A DNA stretch of 64,000 nt from Nemania diffusa (lineage: Eukaryota; Ascomycota; Sordariomycetes; Xylariales; Xylariaceae), in contig JBBPUQ010000008.1 in the NCBI GenBank assembly GCA_038501195.1, positions 3,358,501 through 3,422,500 on the forward strand. The letters run 5' to 3'. Positions within the stretch are counted from its first letter, which is position 1, and the number at the start of each line of letters is the position of its first letter. The notes beneath the pieces are model-generated. The model made no database searches. It saw only the letters and a list, made by a program, of their open reading frames with translations, and had not been told where the DNA came from. The position numbers and the translations under genes are program-made. Below, in pieces: positions 49,427-62,147 of the stretch.

Positions 49427-51223
49427 CTACAGACCGGAATCGATCTTAACAATCCCGCTGTTATCAAAATATTTGCGCCATGCAGCGCAGTTGTTATTGA
49501 AGGCCGTCGCGTCGGCCGTGCTGATCTGTGCCTTCTGCTCCGAGACGCGCTCGAGGAAGTCGACGCTCAGCCCGCCGCTAACGTGCCACGCGATGTGGCA
49601 GTGGAAGAGCCAATTGCCGGGGTTGTCGGCGCGGAAGGCGAGCACCAGCCAGCCGCTGCCGGGGAGCATCGTGACGTCGCGGCGCGTCGGATTGTTGCCC
49701 TTGAGGCCCGCCTGTGCGGCCGCGGTGAAGGTCCCGGCGCCCGTGCCGAGCACTAGGAAGTCGTGTCCGTGCAAGTGCATCGGGTGCGGCACCACTGAGA
49801 GGTTCTCGATCACCCAGAACGTCCACACGTCCTTCTGGTTCACGATGACTACGTTTTCCGACGGCGGGTACGACGTGTTGCCCTTCAGCACGTAGTCCAC
49901 GATCGGCCGGTCCCAGTCCACGTTGATGGCCGAGCCGTTGACCCTCCACACCACGAGGGATGAAGTGTCGAGCGTCACGTCTAGCTTGTTCTGGATGCCA
50001 AAAGTGAATTGGTCGAGGGGCGCCTGGCGTGTTACCACTGGGACGTAGTCTAGGGAGTCACGGCATCCAGGGTTGGGCGGCACAGTCCCGAGGTCGGTCG
50101 GGATGTCGTTGGGGACTGACGAATATTGTACGATGGCTGCAGGCCATAGGTTAAGCGAGGCGCCGCAAAGGTTAGCCGCAGGCAGTGTGACGTTCATCCA
50201 GTAAACACCCGGCTTCTGCGAGGCGTCGATGGTCACGTCTAGACGTTGACCGACGCCGAGGAAGACGTTGCTCGTGGTGAACGCGTTCACAGGAACAAGA
50301 TCAGTTGCGATGACGGTCATGTCGTGGCCCACGATCGATACCTGGTAGTTGTGTTCGACTGAGGGGTTGATCAGTCTCAGCCGGTGCCGCTTCCCAGGTG
50401 TCAGGACAATCCTGGAGTAAGCACCACCCTTCCCCGCTGGGTTGATATTGGCAGCGTTGAATAGGACATTGTTACTCAGCGGCGGGGCTGCCGTGTGCTG
50501 GGTCTCGATCACAAGGTCATCCGCTGTATCAAGATAATAGTCATTAATGGGATAGGGCCCAAGGTCGATGTCGTATGGAAGGGAAGCTGGCCCGTTGATG
50601 ACAATAGACCCGAAGACACCATTGCCATATTGTGCAGAGAAATGTGAGTGATACCAGCTCGTGCCATACTGGGTCAGCCTAAATGTGTATGTCTTTGTCG
50701 CTCCTGGCGGGAGGGGGCATTCAGTCACTCCGTTAGCCCCGTCTTGGATGTTAGTACCCAACTGGCGCATACCGTGCCAGTGGATCGAGGTACCGTTGAG
50801 CTTGAGGTTGTTCTTGATGTTCACTACAACGGTATCCCCCCAATCCCCTGTGAGAGTGGGCCCGGGGTACTGGTTGTTGATAAGCATCACTTTGCTCTTT
50901 ACCCTTCCGTCCGGCCCAACCCAGTTGTTAACCTCTGAGACTTCCCAATTAAACTATTTGATAGGTTAGTCGATGGCTCTAATGGTCTCCCTTAGTCTAG
51001 GGGGGTAGATTCTCAAGCTTACAGTTCTCACAACACCCGTGGGAGTTTTGGTTTCATAGTCAGTATTAATATCGAACCCAGGGCTCCAGCAGGCTCGATT
51101 TGAAGGAGTGTTACAAGAGCCCGAGCTTCGAGCTTCCAGCACATTTGGCTGTGACGGGGCACATTGACCAATCCCCACAAGGAGACCGGCTATGATACCA
51201 GTGAATGATACGAAAGAACGCAT
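49427..51223 (-). CDS. Secreted laccase (multicopper oxidase)
   Basis: Copper oxidase that oxidises phenols with reduction of O2 to water; 575 aa from two exons, 51223-51023 and 50953-49427, with a 69 bp intron (VVRT|FNWEVSE). Seen: hydrophobic N-terminus MRSFVSFTGIIAGLLVGIGQ consistent with a signal peptide; first copper motif SIHWHGMRQLGTN; second SWYHSHFSAQYGNGVFG; third HPMHLHGHDFLVLG; fourth NWLFHCHIAWHVSGGLSVDF with Leu as the likely axial residue; C-terminus DSGL. The DSGL ending is typical of ascomycete laccases, whose C-terminal tail plugs the oxygen channel. Several N-x-T/S sites suggest glycosylation. All copper ligands are present, so it should be functional. Confidence 0.95.
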
Positions 51224-51298
51224 CGTGACAGCGGAGATACGAGCCTCTATACAGAGACTACAAAAGAAGGAGAGTCGATAGCAACTAGGCTATGTAAT

Positions 51299-51309
51299 TC
51301 TATATAAAG
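51299..51309 (-). promoter_or_regulatory. Possible TATA box of the laccase gene
   Basis: On the minus strand the sequence reads TTTATATAG about 80 nt upstream of the laccase ATG, a reasonable distance for a fungal TATA box and short leader. No other site is placed. Confidence 0.35.
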
Positions 51310-54300
51310 GTCGCTGAGAGACTAGAGGGATGCACCGTGAAGCGAGTGACACAGTTGAGCAGTGTCTCCCTAACCTTATATAGTGTGTCAAGAGGTGCCT
51401 AAGACAATATTGATCATATACTGCCTGACAGCTCAGCGAACTTACACCTCACAATCCTATCCTCATAGTACGTAAAGGAACCGAGGAGAATGGGCCCCTC
51501 CCCCCATGCTCACGATGGCTTTGCCCGGCGCAACCGAGTATTGGATACGGCGTTTACTTTTCGATGACTCGACCCATACTACAATCATCGAGTGGCAACA
51601 TTCCACGCCAAAACTGCCCATACTAAGTGTAATCGGCCGAGAGTCGGTGATAGGATCGAGACCGCAATAGTTTAAGCCCCGTGCAGAGCGTGAATCAGGC
51701 TGCAGCAGAAAAAACCTTGTGCTGAGCTTAGAAATGTTGCAAAGCCCCTGTAATGGTGTCCGAGCCGAGTGAAGAGGGTCCTCTAGGCTGTGGTCGCGTG
51801 TTCATCAACCTACACAATGGTGTGGAAGACTTGGTGTAAGGGCGTCAAAATCGGCCCCGAGGGAAGAATGAGCGAGAGACGAGGTAGGCTTCGGGGTGAG
51901 CCTAGGAACACTAGTTTGCCCATATCTGAACCCGTGGCGGCCCACTGCTGAAGGCACCTCGCGGCATCCCGAGGCGTTGGTCAGAGATGAGGCTGACGCG
52001 AGATTTCGCTAACGCTTAACCTCGTATCCAATTACCCCAGTGCGGCATCAGGTGGCGCGTACTAGCTAAGCTCATTCGATTCGAGAGCTAGACAGCGCTT
52101 CATCGTAGCTTCATGTTATCTCAAACCTATTAATTAGTATTCGCTCAGCGTTGGGCGGGCTGGTCACACAGCAGATACATTGGAGAACAGACAGAAACAT
52201 GTCCTGTTGATGCAACAGTGTGAAAGCCATTCATATGGGTAGTTGCTTAACAGTCACCAAGGCCGTGTTGTCGAGTGTACCTATTGTGACGTTAGTAAGA
52301 TGCGGATACTCAAGCCGGCGTCGCCCGTAATCTTACCCCTCTTCCGGCGACGAAAAAGAAATGGTCGAGAACAGGGCCGGTTGAAAACGATCGGAAGGAA
52401 TCCAACGCGCCAATATTGCCATTCAATGCAATCCAATATTTGCCATGGGCTGCTCGGTTTGCGTACAGCACGTGTATAATATGAGCGGCACAGCGGCAGA
52501 GTCCTCCACCAGGCAGACCAGACTAGTCGATCTACTGAGTGACAGAAATAGAAACCCATCTCAGCGTGAATGTGGGGGAACGGCGTGTCATTTGACAGCC
52601 ATGTATGCTATTTTGCTGTAGAATTTCCTCTAGGACCGCGCAACCTGCCGTTTGCAAGGAGCTGGGATGCGCGAGGCGCGAGGCGCAGACAGCATTGGCT
52701 CTTGGGTCTTTGTAAGACCCCGCCTGCATCTTGACGGGACCGATCTGCTTGGTCGTGTGTGGTCTATAATCAGTGTTGCAGCAAATGCAGGAACAAAAAA
52801 GAAAGGATGAAGAGCTATTGTGTGTGGTCACAGCTATGACGCAAAGTAACGGCCTTCATTAGCGACTCGCCTTCGACCCCAAATTGGGAACGGTGGCTTA
52901 CTTTGTGGCGTCTGTCTGGGAACATCATATGCGGGCTTCGGCATCTCTAGAGATACGAAGACAGTCATTTCAACCCGGTTGGTGGTCAGGTCAGGTAAAG
53001 CTCTTCTCGCTCACTATCTATCTAGACACTTTAGAAACACAAACAAGAAGATAGTGTAGGAACGGGAATAACCAAGCGATTTTCGAGTTCATTAAGTCAT
53101 AAACTTACCTACCTACTTACATAAATTGATAAGTAGGTAGGTACCCGTACTGGCAGCCAAAATGATAGGCACCGTTATAGAGAACAGGGGCCCCTAGCTC
53201 GTTAAGATGATACTCGTAAGGATGCCCGCATGCATCCCGGTATCGAGAAAACAAGCCTACCTACATGGGGGGCGGCATCAGCTTGGCTCCAACCTATGCG
53301 TATACATACTATGTATACATAGTTTACGTCTCCATTCCCAATGTAACCTAAAGGCTAAAGTTGTAGATATTACATTAACGCTCTATAAGTATCGTTCCAG
53401 CGCCAGTCGCTTATTGATAACTAATCACTTGCTCAGCTACCGGCGCAGGGAAGGATTTCCATACGGGTGTAGGTAGTATTAGTGTAGGACTAGGTATTAG
53501 CACATGCGACTTATAACATCTATCCTCTAATCTCCACATTTGTGAGACGTGCCGTGATAACAGGTAAAGTACTTACAGTAGTGTAATCATGTGCGGCTTA
53601 GGCTCAGCCCTTTCAGCAAAGGCGGAATAATAGGATGTTGTAGCGTTCAATGATGCCAAGTCTAGTTTCTCTCCCATGCTCCAGTCATCATGATTCGTTC
53701 ACGGCACGGTCGGTATGCAATTGAATCGGGGCTAGCTGCGCTGTAACATCCCTATTTAACTCCGACCCTAAGCGTCACAAGGTCCAAATTCGCCTATTGA
53801 CACCTCGTTTCGATACCATAATGGAAGTGCTCGCGCTAGATAATCGAGTAGAGATGCTTGCACGTCGGTTAGACCACGCGACGTGGCGCAGAGCTCCCGA
53901 CATAAATCTCCGACCCAAGTGCAACCGCGTCTCTAGTGTACCGCAAGTTACGCCATATTGGCTCGGTTACGATATGCTTGACCTAAAAATGTTTAACGTA
54001 GATAGATTTCTGGTAATTACTTCACGACTATCCCGTGAATGTCTGGCTTCAGCAACGTGATCATCCTTGCAGGTAAATTGGTATTCTAGCTTAAAACCCC
54101 CTTCGGTAAGACTTCGCATTCGGTTGGTGAAATGTTTTGGCTATGTATTTACTTGATCAACCCAGGGATTAAGAATCGCTGGGATCCCGGTGAAAAGCGG
54201 CGTTCATTGTAAACCCGATATCTGCGGATGACCCGGTGTCTTTGCATCATTGCCTAAACTAAGCTGCGGCTGACATGCAGGTAGGCTGAGATGCCAAGGG

Positions 54301-54500
54301 TGGTGTTTCCCGGCCCTTTTGTGGCCCGCCGAGTAGAAGTGCACAAAAAAAAACCAGCTTTCGTAGCATACCAATCGTATGTAAAGCCTCTAGTCATCAG
54401 TGTGTGTGGTGCAATCTAGTCTCGGCAAGCCTGGAGAATTACCCAATAGACAAGGGTTTGTATTACTAGAATGAGTCACAATGGCTGTGTTTCTCAGATG
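51310..54500. other. Gene-free stretch upstream of the laccase
   Basis: Frames at 52243-52831 are opposite-strand mirrors without domains. A frame at 53797-54060 (87 codons, plus) has protein-like composition but no recognisable family, so I leave it uncalled. TAGGTA tracts occur near 53100-53145. Confidence 0.5.
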
Positions 54501-57500
54501 GGTCAAGGGAGCTCCAACTTACATAAGAGGGCATGCTCCTATTATATCGAGTAGAATAAATGTCGGTCAGCGGTTGTGAAGCAACACAAAATGGCGTGGT
54601 CTTCTTCATACCTCCTGATCGCATGATTTAAAGACTTGTGACCACTATAACTATACTCATCACTTTTATATATAGCATATTCACGTACAAGTATTAGGTA
54701 AAACAACGGCGGAGGAGTTGTTGAAAGCCCAGTCTTGATAACTTGATATAGTAAAGTGTATAAAGTGTGTATTAAAAGGTGATGTTTAAATAGAAAGATC
54801 TTTACTGGCATTTAATTTATTATTATTATATATTATCAAACATACAGAGTACCCCATGTCAATGATTAGAAAATTCATCCTATTCCGCTTAGTTCATTGT
54901 TTGACATAAGTCAATGAAGTAATTCAACACTTCTTTCGGTCTATATTCGAAATATTGGTCTTCAGGTATTCTAATAAAATCGGAGCACTCTAATTATATA
55001 CCTGCTCCAAAGGCTAAGTTAACCCCGTGGAGATTGGTAACTATTCTAAGACTTCGCCGCACCCTAGTTCTAACCTCATGAAAGAATTAAAGGCTTAGTC
55101 CATTGTATCACAACTCTGAGTCCGTTATTTAAGCTTACGCTCTAAAAATACCTTGATAATATTACGTCCCTTACGGAACTACTGTCCGTTATGTTGACGG
55201 CGCAAATGATTTTTAAGATTGCTCTCGAGCTACTCATAACTATATTGATTGTAAATATTGGAACTCGAACAGTTATATTAAGGCACCATCTTGCAAATTA
55301 TCCACCACATATCACTCTCGCAAATTCAACTTCAACCTACGTGTTTGCCTATTTTGAAATAACCGTGTCAAAATGTAGCCTTCTTGTTTAAAAAAGATTA
55401 GCATCAAAATCAAATGAAAAGTTATTAGTACTATTTCAACTTAATCACGCCTGTGATTAAATAATAACTAACTGTATAGTGCAAAATTATATACCAACGA
55501 ACCTTAAAAATGATAAATAAAATCCCTTCTTAATGCTTTTTTTAACAAAGCTCTACTAGTCTGTCTATACTACTATGAACACCAACCTATCGAATATAAC
55601 ATGGTCTACTTTATAGGTATTCCTAAAACCTAGGAAGTCTGAGGACCGTTGTCTGTTTTAGTCAAGTTATCAATTTCTCTTCTAGTTATTTATATAGTAG
55701 TTGTATACATACTGTTTCTTAGTATTTTCGCCTACGAAACGCCACTGTGCCTAACTATGTTTATTATTCGGCCCAGTCTCTTATAGCTAATATGTTTTGG
55801 GTTTGAAATTTCAATACTGACTACTATTGTTTCCGAAAAGAAGTTTAAGCATTAAAAGTATAAGATTAGCTACTAAAATGTTCGTAGATGTATAACTAAT
55901 ACACAAGCTTTATATAATAAGCGCTCAAAGCTTATGCATATATAAACTATACACTTAAACACTTGGTGAAGTATTAACATGTTATAAGGAGTTTACTTTA
56001 GTTGCTAAAACTTACTTCACAAGAAACAGGGAAAACAAAAATCTATAACGTCGCGTAGCCTCAAAGACACTTCAGCAAAGAAAGCAGTTATTATACTATT
56101 ACCTGTACTATGGCATTACTAGAAGTAGGGCGTTGTTAAGGTTAGGATTGTGACCGTTTGCAATAGCTTAAATGTAGAACTGTGATAAATAGTAGTATAC
56201 TAGAATAACAAAGTGGACAATAGAGGGGTTATATTTAAGTGTAAGAATAAACAGATAGTAAATTTGTCTCACTTTCCCTTGATTAACCTAACTACTATTA
56301 ATACTAGATTCCTAGACAAATCCCGACATTGACGCAAGTAGACTTATTAAATATAATTTCGTCGAAATGTGGCGGGCTGAGAGCCAGATGGAAACCCCAG
56401 TTCCATTGACCAAAAGAAAAAAGGGGGACTTGACAAGGCTTCTCATTATGGTTCACCCTTTGTGCGCACTAACACCGGATGGGGGCTTGTGCTGGGGTTT
56501 GTTACTACCTGAAAGGAAACCCCGCGTGGGGGTTGGGTCGCGGATAGAGGGGGGGGGAGAAAGAGTAAGAGAGTGGTTTACATTTTTTTATTAGGAGGCG
56601 CCGTGGTCTGCATTGTAATCATAGATCTCACCAGTCTAAAGTAATAGGAGTAGTAAATGTTTTAGCTGTGGGAAAGCTGGATGAATATAATCTTCTAATA
56701 AAACACCATTGTTCGATAAATTACCTAATCTATAGATAATATCTACTAAGGCAAGGTTTCCTTATCTAAAACAGTGTTTATGTGTTGATAAAGCCCTACA
56801 AGTTAAATAAGCTTATTTTCTTTTAGCATGGTATCTTCCGCACAGCTGGTAGAACAATTAGGCATTAACGCTTGCTGAATACGTAGGGATTATGCGTGCT
56901 TGAAGGATGATACCTTAGATATATTCCTATAAGATCATTACGAAACTACTATACATTGGTAGATAACGTAACAGAGTGCATAAGAGAGTAGCATGCACTG
57001 ACTATAATTTCTAGCTAAGCCCTGTCAGTCTCTTCGGGGGAAAAACTTAAATAGTCAGTAGAATGTAGTTATTTCCTTTTTAGGCTGCTAGACTATGAGA
57101 TCCGACAGAGTTTCTGTTTACGGGTAAATAGCCCGTGTGTAAGCTGTCGCTAAACCAGCTTTTATCCTGTATTTTAATTAACAAGGAAGCGAATGAATAG
57201 CTTAACCGACCTAGACGTAGTATTTTGAGACGACAGGAAATAGTGTGAGGCAGGAGACGATCAATCCGATACAGATGTAGATCAGACTAGATCTTCGTAG
57301 CACCTTAGGCATAGCTAGTGTTGCTACAAACCCGACAACACTAGAGATAATTAGGTTTCCATAGAATTTGACAAGGTTACTGTCCACATTCAAGACAATT
57401 CGAGGCGAACTACAAAAAATAGTTAGACTACAGACCCACGGGAGACTGATTGTTATGATGCTACTTGCAGTATTACATGCTGTAATTAACACCTTGTTTA

Positions 57501-59500
57501 AAAATGTGTTGGTGAAAGGAAGGATTCCAACCATTAAATATATGTTAGCTGATGTAGTTTTAGATCCTTTGCCTAATGACACCGCTTATAGCCCATACAC
57601 ATAGTTAATAGCAAAAGAATTTCTAACACCGATATCCCACTAGCTACGTATTCGAATCTCTACCTATAAGCGGGATTAGCACGGTGGTAGCTGAGCTAAA
57701 AGGCTTAGTCGCCCCGGCGAGTAATAAGACTTTAACCTCGGTCAGCACGATAAGTATAGGGGCACTGGTTACAAAGGAGCAAAACAAGGCGGTGATACAG
57801 TGGTTAGTCTGCTGATAGTAACGTCTGGCTTTATACTCGTGTTAAAGTAGAAGCCGATGATACGTAAAGAAAGAGCAGGGGCCAACTTTTGAAGCTGTTG
57901 TTTACTGACTACTCAGCTCTCATGTTGTAAAAAATTACTGTTCATAGGATTGTGGCGTAATTGAGAATTGTCTAAAGGTAACTCTATCGCTATCTATCTT
58001 TCGGCTAGCATAGTGACTTGCCTATAAAGGCGCAGTTATCTATCTGCTGTACTGCGATTTGTGGCTTCTGGGTGTAGCTAGGATGAATACATCGGGGGTT
58101 AATAGTCTGCCCAGGAAGGTGCTCATTATCACCGGTTGGTTGGTACCTATCGGGAACATGCCTATTCTGCCTTAAGTGGGTAGATAGTGTGGATTGACTA
58201 TAATTAGCAAAGGGGAACTAGGTTGTTCCAAGACCACTAACCTAATAATTATGACAAATGCCTCGAAGGGACCACACCCGATCAATTAACATTCGATTTT
58301 GACTCGACTACCTATGCGTACGCGTCGGGAATATATGTTAGCATCATATGATTGCGGGATTTAAGGTTGTTACCATGTAGTAGAAAGAGGTTAATTAGCA
58401 CTCTATCTAGACTGACAGCTGCATTGTAAATAGGATGCACCAACAAAGGCCAATGCAACTCTCGGTTCTCCACCAGGATATTACCATCGATACCTCTTCT
58501 GTGGCGACGCATAACTACCGAAGGGTTACATCAAGACGGAGCGGAGTCTCGGGCTATATAAACATACCGATATTGCCTAAGATACGTGTACTTAGCCCAT
58601 AGATCCATATACCTGTTTGCAGGCCTCTAGGATGATCATAGTTAGCTTAGCTGCTATCACAAGCGATTCGTACCCCAAGTTTATGAACTGTCTCTGATTG
58701 GAGGACTGATCGGCTGCCGGCGCGCTCTATTCTAGAATATCTACATACACGCGTACAGTAGATACCAAGCATTGCCAATCTACCTACCTCATAGTAGAAT
58801 ATGAAAACCCTGTAAGTTAACAATTAATCTTTATCGATAGCATAACCTGCGGAAACACAAGGAGTTCAATTGGATTCCCTACGGAACCTAGCCGCCTCTT
58901 TACTTTCTTTGCTTAAGGGACGTTCCATTCTTATGTATACTACATACAACACTGCATGGCGTTGCATTTGCTGTACATAATCACGCACTCCACTATTGTC
59001 GGTTTTTAGTACTGTCGCGGAGGCAGATTCTTCTAGGCGAAGGGTTGTATTGATACTACCTACGATGTAGGGGTGTATTGGCACCGCCAAGCCTAGTATG
59101 TTGGGGTATACATAGGTCTTCGCTTGGGAACTTTTGGAGCTTAGGCCGATCAACGTGTTTGTTGGCAATAACAGCCATGGTGATAGAAATTACGCAGGGA
59201 TCCTTCAGTTAGAATGATGTATGCGTGTTCAGGGGCTCTAGTCTACCTAAATGAGTTGGATAGCGTGCCTAGACTATCACTACTTCATTATATGAGTCTA
59301 CTTTGTGAGTATACTATACCTAGTAAATAATAATTACTAGACAACGTACTATAAAATAAAATCAGCTCCTTTTACGTAACTCATTGATCAATCTTCATAT
59401 ATGATTGCTCTACAGCTTAGATGAAAGTTGTGTTATGCATTTATAACACAACCTACCTAGGTTAGGTAGCTAGGAATATAGAGCTTTACAGATAACCGAA
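54500..59500. other. AT-rich, ORF-poor island (possible RIP-degraded DNA)
   Basis: A long run that is visibly AT-rich with many TA steps and nearly no long frames, in contrast to the GC-rich exons at 39-51 kb. It holds isolated GC-richer patches (about 56365-56580 and 57640-58140). A hydrophobic minus frame at 57211-57582 and small frames at 58312-58512 and 58866-59168 have no match I recognise; they may be relics of a degraded gene or transposon. Repeat-induced point mutation leaves this pattern in many ascomycetes; that cause is inference. Confidence 0.6.
57211..57582 (-). pseudogene. Hydrophobic frame, possible gene relic in AT-rich island
   Basis: A 123-codon frame with several hydrophobic stretches (VGILPFTNTFLNKVLITA; SSVVGFVATLAMP; IYICIGLIVSCLTLF), suggesting a former multi-pass membrane protein. 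No start context, upstream exon or family match was found. It may also be chance in AT-rich DNA, where Phe/Ile/Leu codons are frequent. Confidence 0.2.
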
Positions 59501-61060
59501 TTTTCCCTCAAAATAAAATAAAAATCAAACACCCCCCCCACCCCCCAATGACGCTACCCTTAACCTGCCATTACATTCCGGCTCCAACATTACCAAGATT
59601 AGCCCGAGGGCCACGATGATACCCTTTTGGTTCCTCGTCGCATACTGTGTGTAGATGAGACGTGGAGCGGCTGATGCTTAGCCCGTGGCCGATGACACTC
59701 GCTCCCGGTTACCAATCTACCGGAACCGCCCCCATGCAGCAAGTCCAGGCTCTGTTCATGGAGCGCGCCTGGGGAAATACCGAAGGGGCGGTCATGTAGG
59801 TGGAGACGCACGCCTTAGTGTGGTGTAGGTATGATTCAGTTCTATAAAAGCTAATGAATTTACCCTTACCGCGATGAAACCGCGGCTAGCTCTGATCTAA
59901 CCTATCGGGGTGTAGTGCTGTACAGGAAAAGAAACGGTGGTCCCGACGCCCGTTTTTGAAACCTTGATAGAACTATCTAGGCTTGGGCTCGTCGTCATCA
60001 TAAAAGTCCCCAATAAGACAGCGGCTAGTGCAGCCTGTGTCGGTAGGCAGATAGTCACGTATTGGCTCTGTGGGAGGATTTAGGCCATCTAAGGAATGTT
60101 TCGGCGTCGCTTGCTTCTCTGTGGCTAGATTGGCTGAACTTGCCGCCTTCTAGCACCCACCACTTGGCACTCACGACAGCACGACGCACCGCACACCATA
60201 TAAAATACGTACACTGTATATACGCCGGGACAGCGAGGCAGGGTTCATCTTATAAATACGAAAGACTGCTTTTCGGATCGCATGGCTCGAATTATCTATT
60301 GGAACATGTGTTCAGACTACTGATCGTCTAGCGTGAAACCGCCTTCGGCCTTCCCGTATTTTATGCGTCCCCGTAAACCCCAAGCATCGTGTAGATCGAT
60401 TAGTCGTGACGGCGTATCCATCCGAGCACAAATGTTAGACCCTTCTTCAAAGTCTCCATTATCATTTCCACGCTTGATTATTATTTGAATAGAGTATCTT
60501 GATGTATACAAGAGATACGACTCCCAAGTTTTCAAAGTTGTAGATTACGCGCTAGTAGTTAGTAAAGAAGAGGAAAGGCAAAGTTGCGATTATTGGTAGT
60601 AGGTATAGAGGATAATCACACCCTAGTGATACAACTAGAAAATTCTATATGTTTGTCCAAATCAGCTGGCTACTTAATTGCATCATAGATTTAATTCGTC
60701 TCCTTACCGGCGTCTCTTTACATGTCCAGACATGTTTGATAGGGCATGTGTACCGCTAACACCTCACTATGTGATTGATTTGTTTGCTATGCACCGAATA
60801 AGGCCCGAGGCCTTGTCTCAGGCCCAACTCTACGAGCGAATATTCAGCGTGTTAGTCACTTTATTTTTAGGCCAAGAAGAGGAAATTCAGCTGGGATCGA
60901 GGTTAGGCACCGCCTTCTATTACCGAAGCGACAAGAGGGTTTTTCTGGTTCAGTGAGGTTTTTTTTTTTATAGATTAATATAGTACACTATAGTTTGCCA
61001 CTCTAGCCGTTTGTGAGCCCTTCAAACTATCTCAGGTTACGACGATTCCTCGACATGGGC
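59501..61060. other. Spacer right of the AT-rich island
   Basis: An A-rich to C-rich tract at 59510-59547, then mixed-composition DNA. A plus frame at 60678-60956 (92 codons, with AQLYERIFSVLVTLFLGQEEE) looks protein-like but has no recognisable domain or extra exon. Nothing on the minus strand past the cyclase stop resembles a prenyltransferase. Confidence 0.5.
59510..59547. repeat. A-rich to C-rich tract
   Basis: AAAATAAAATAAAAATCAAA is followed directly by CACCCCCCCCACCCCCC. A similar A-rich to C-rich switch lies at 62885-62940. Confidence 0.7.
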
Positions 61061-62147
61061 TTAGATCTCTTGATACCGGGGGCAATAAATACTCCAAACC
61101 AGATTGCCGCTAATCGAATATAGGACGGCTTCAAGGTATGTCCTGAGATCTTTAGAGAGGCAAGAGTTGTCTCTCGTCTCTTCTACTGTCTGCTTGAATA
61201 TAGAGACGTATTTCCTAATCTCCGAGCAACATATTCTCTTGGCTTCCACCTCATTGACGGATCTTTCCTTCATAATAACCCAAATGGCATTGAATACGTA
61301 GTCCAGACCAGCCTCCACGGCATCATGCCTCTCCTTTTCCCATGAAAATAGATCATTTGTGAGGCCCAGAGCCGCGTAACCTGATCGTGCCATTTCCATA
61401 CAAATATCGTATTCGTCATCTGGAATTGTGAGCGCCATACCAAAAGTCAGAGTGCCAAACCAAATCCTGGAAAGTGTAGGATTAGCAACTAGGCCTGGCT
61501 TATAAGATAGAGACCCGGGGGACTTACAGCTCCCCGGCATCGATGACTCGCGAGGGGACATATTCCTCGAGGGTTTCGAATGGCGATGACCTCGTGCGTG
61601 ATGCCAGCTGCACGAACCTCGCCCATGCCTTCATCGATGTCACTGCTCGGACTGGGTCGATGGCCATCATCTCAGAAAGCATCTGTGCTTGGAGACGTTT
61701 CTCTGGACCCGATTTCGCGCTGACGTTCCGATCTAGGGCTCCATCCCCAAAAGCATCCAGCATTTTGGTGGTCTCCTTCTCGAAGTCCTTCTTCAGGTCA
61801 AAGCTCTCCATCTTATCTAACCTGAAAATCAGCATTCGCCATGGATAGGCTCTAAGCGTGGGATATTCACCGTCATAAAGGAAGGCAAACTCGTTTGCGT
61901 AAGAAATGAACTCTAGCCTATCCGGCAGGCATTCGGGGACGGTGACGCAGATGAAGGTGAAGGGGTCTCCTAGGCCCCCCTTATAACCATCCACATTGCA
62001 GACATGCTTGGTCCAATCTCTCTGGGCTCGAAGGGCGCCCTTGATTTCGAGGTGTTGATCCTTGTGTATGCGTAGTGCAATACCCTCGTCGAGTCCATGG
62101 GTCTCATAGACACTGGGATCGATTTCTCGAGAGTAATTGAATTCCAT
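61061..62147 (-). CDS. Terpene cyclase, single domain, fusicoccadiene-synthase-like
   Basis: Class I terpene cyclase, 323 aa from three exons: 62147-61871, 61816-61528, 61466-61061. Seen: start MEFNYSREIDPSVYETHGL; VAVPEC-like block (CVTVPECLPDRLEFISYANE); Asp-rich motif DDKME (92-96) formed across the first intron; Arg182 in SRVIDAGEL as probable pyrophosphate sensor; NSE triad N226-D-L-F-S230-W-E-K-E234; and the C-terminal pair R319-Y320 in WSIYCPRYQEI. This set and the overall sequence match the cyclase half of fungal bifunctional diterpene/sesterterpene synthases such as fusicoccadiene synthase, which cyclise GGPP or GFPP. Here the protein stops right after the RY motif: the linker and prenyltransferase domain are absent. 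The second intron has consensus donor GTAAGT. Product and substrate chain length cannot be read. Confidence 0.9.

Noticed and set aside
57645..57700. GTATTCGAATC and TTAGCACGGTGG resembling tRNA boxes
   Set aside because: Order and spacing do not give a cloverleaf; acceptor stems do not pair.
60678..60956. 92-codon plus frame as a cluster gene
   Set aside because: Composition is protein-like but there is no domain or additional exon, so there is not enough support.
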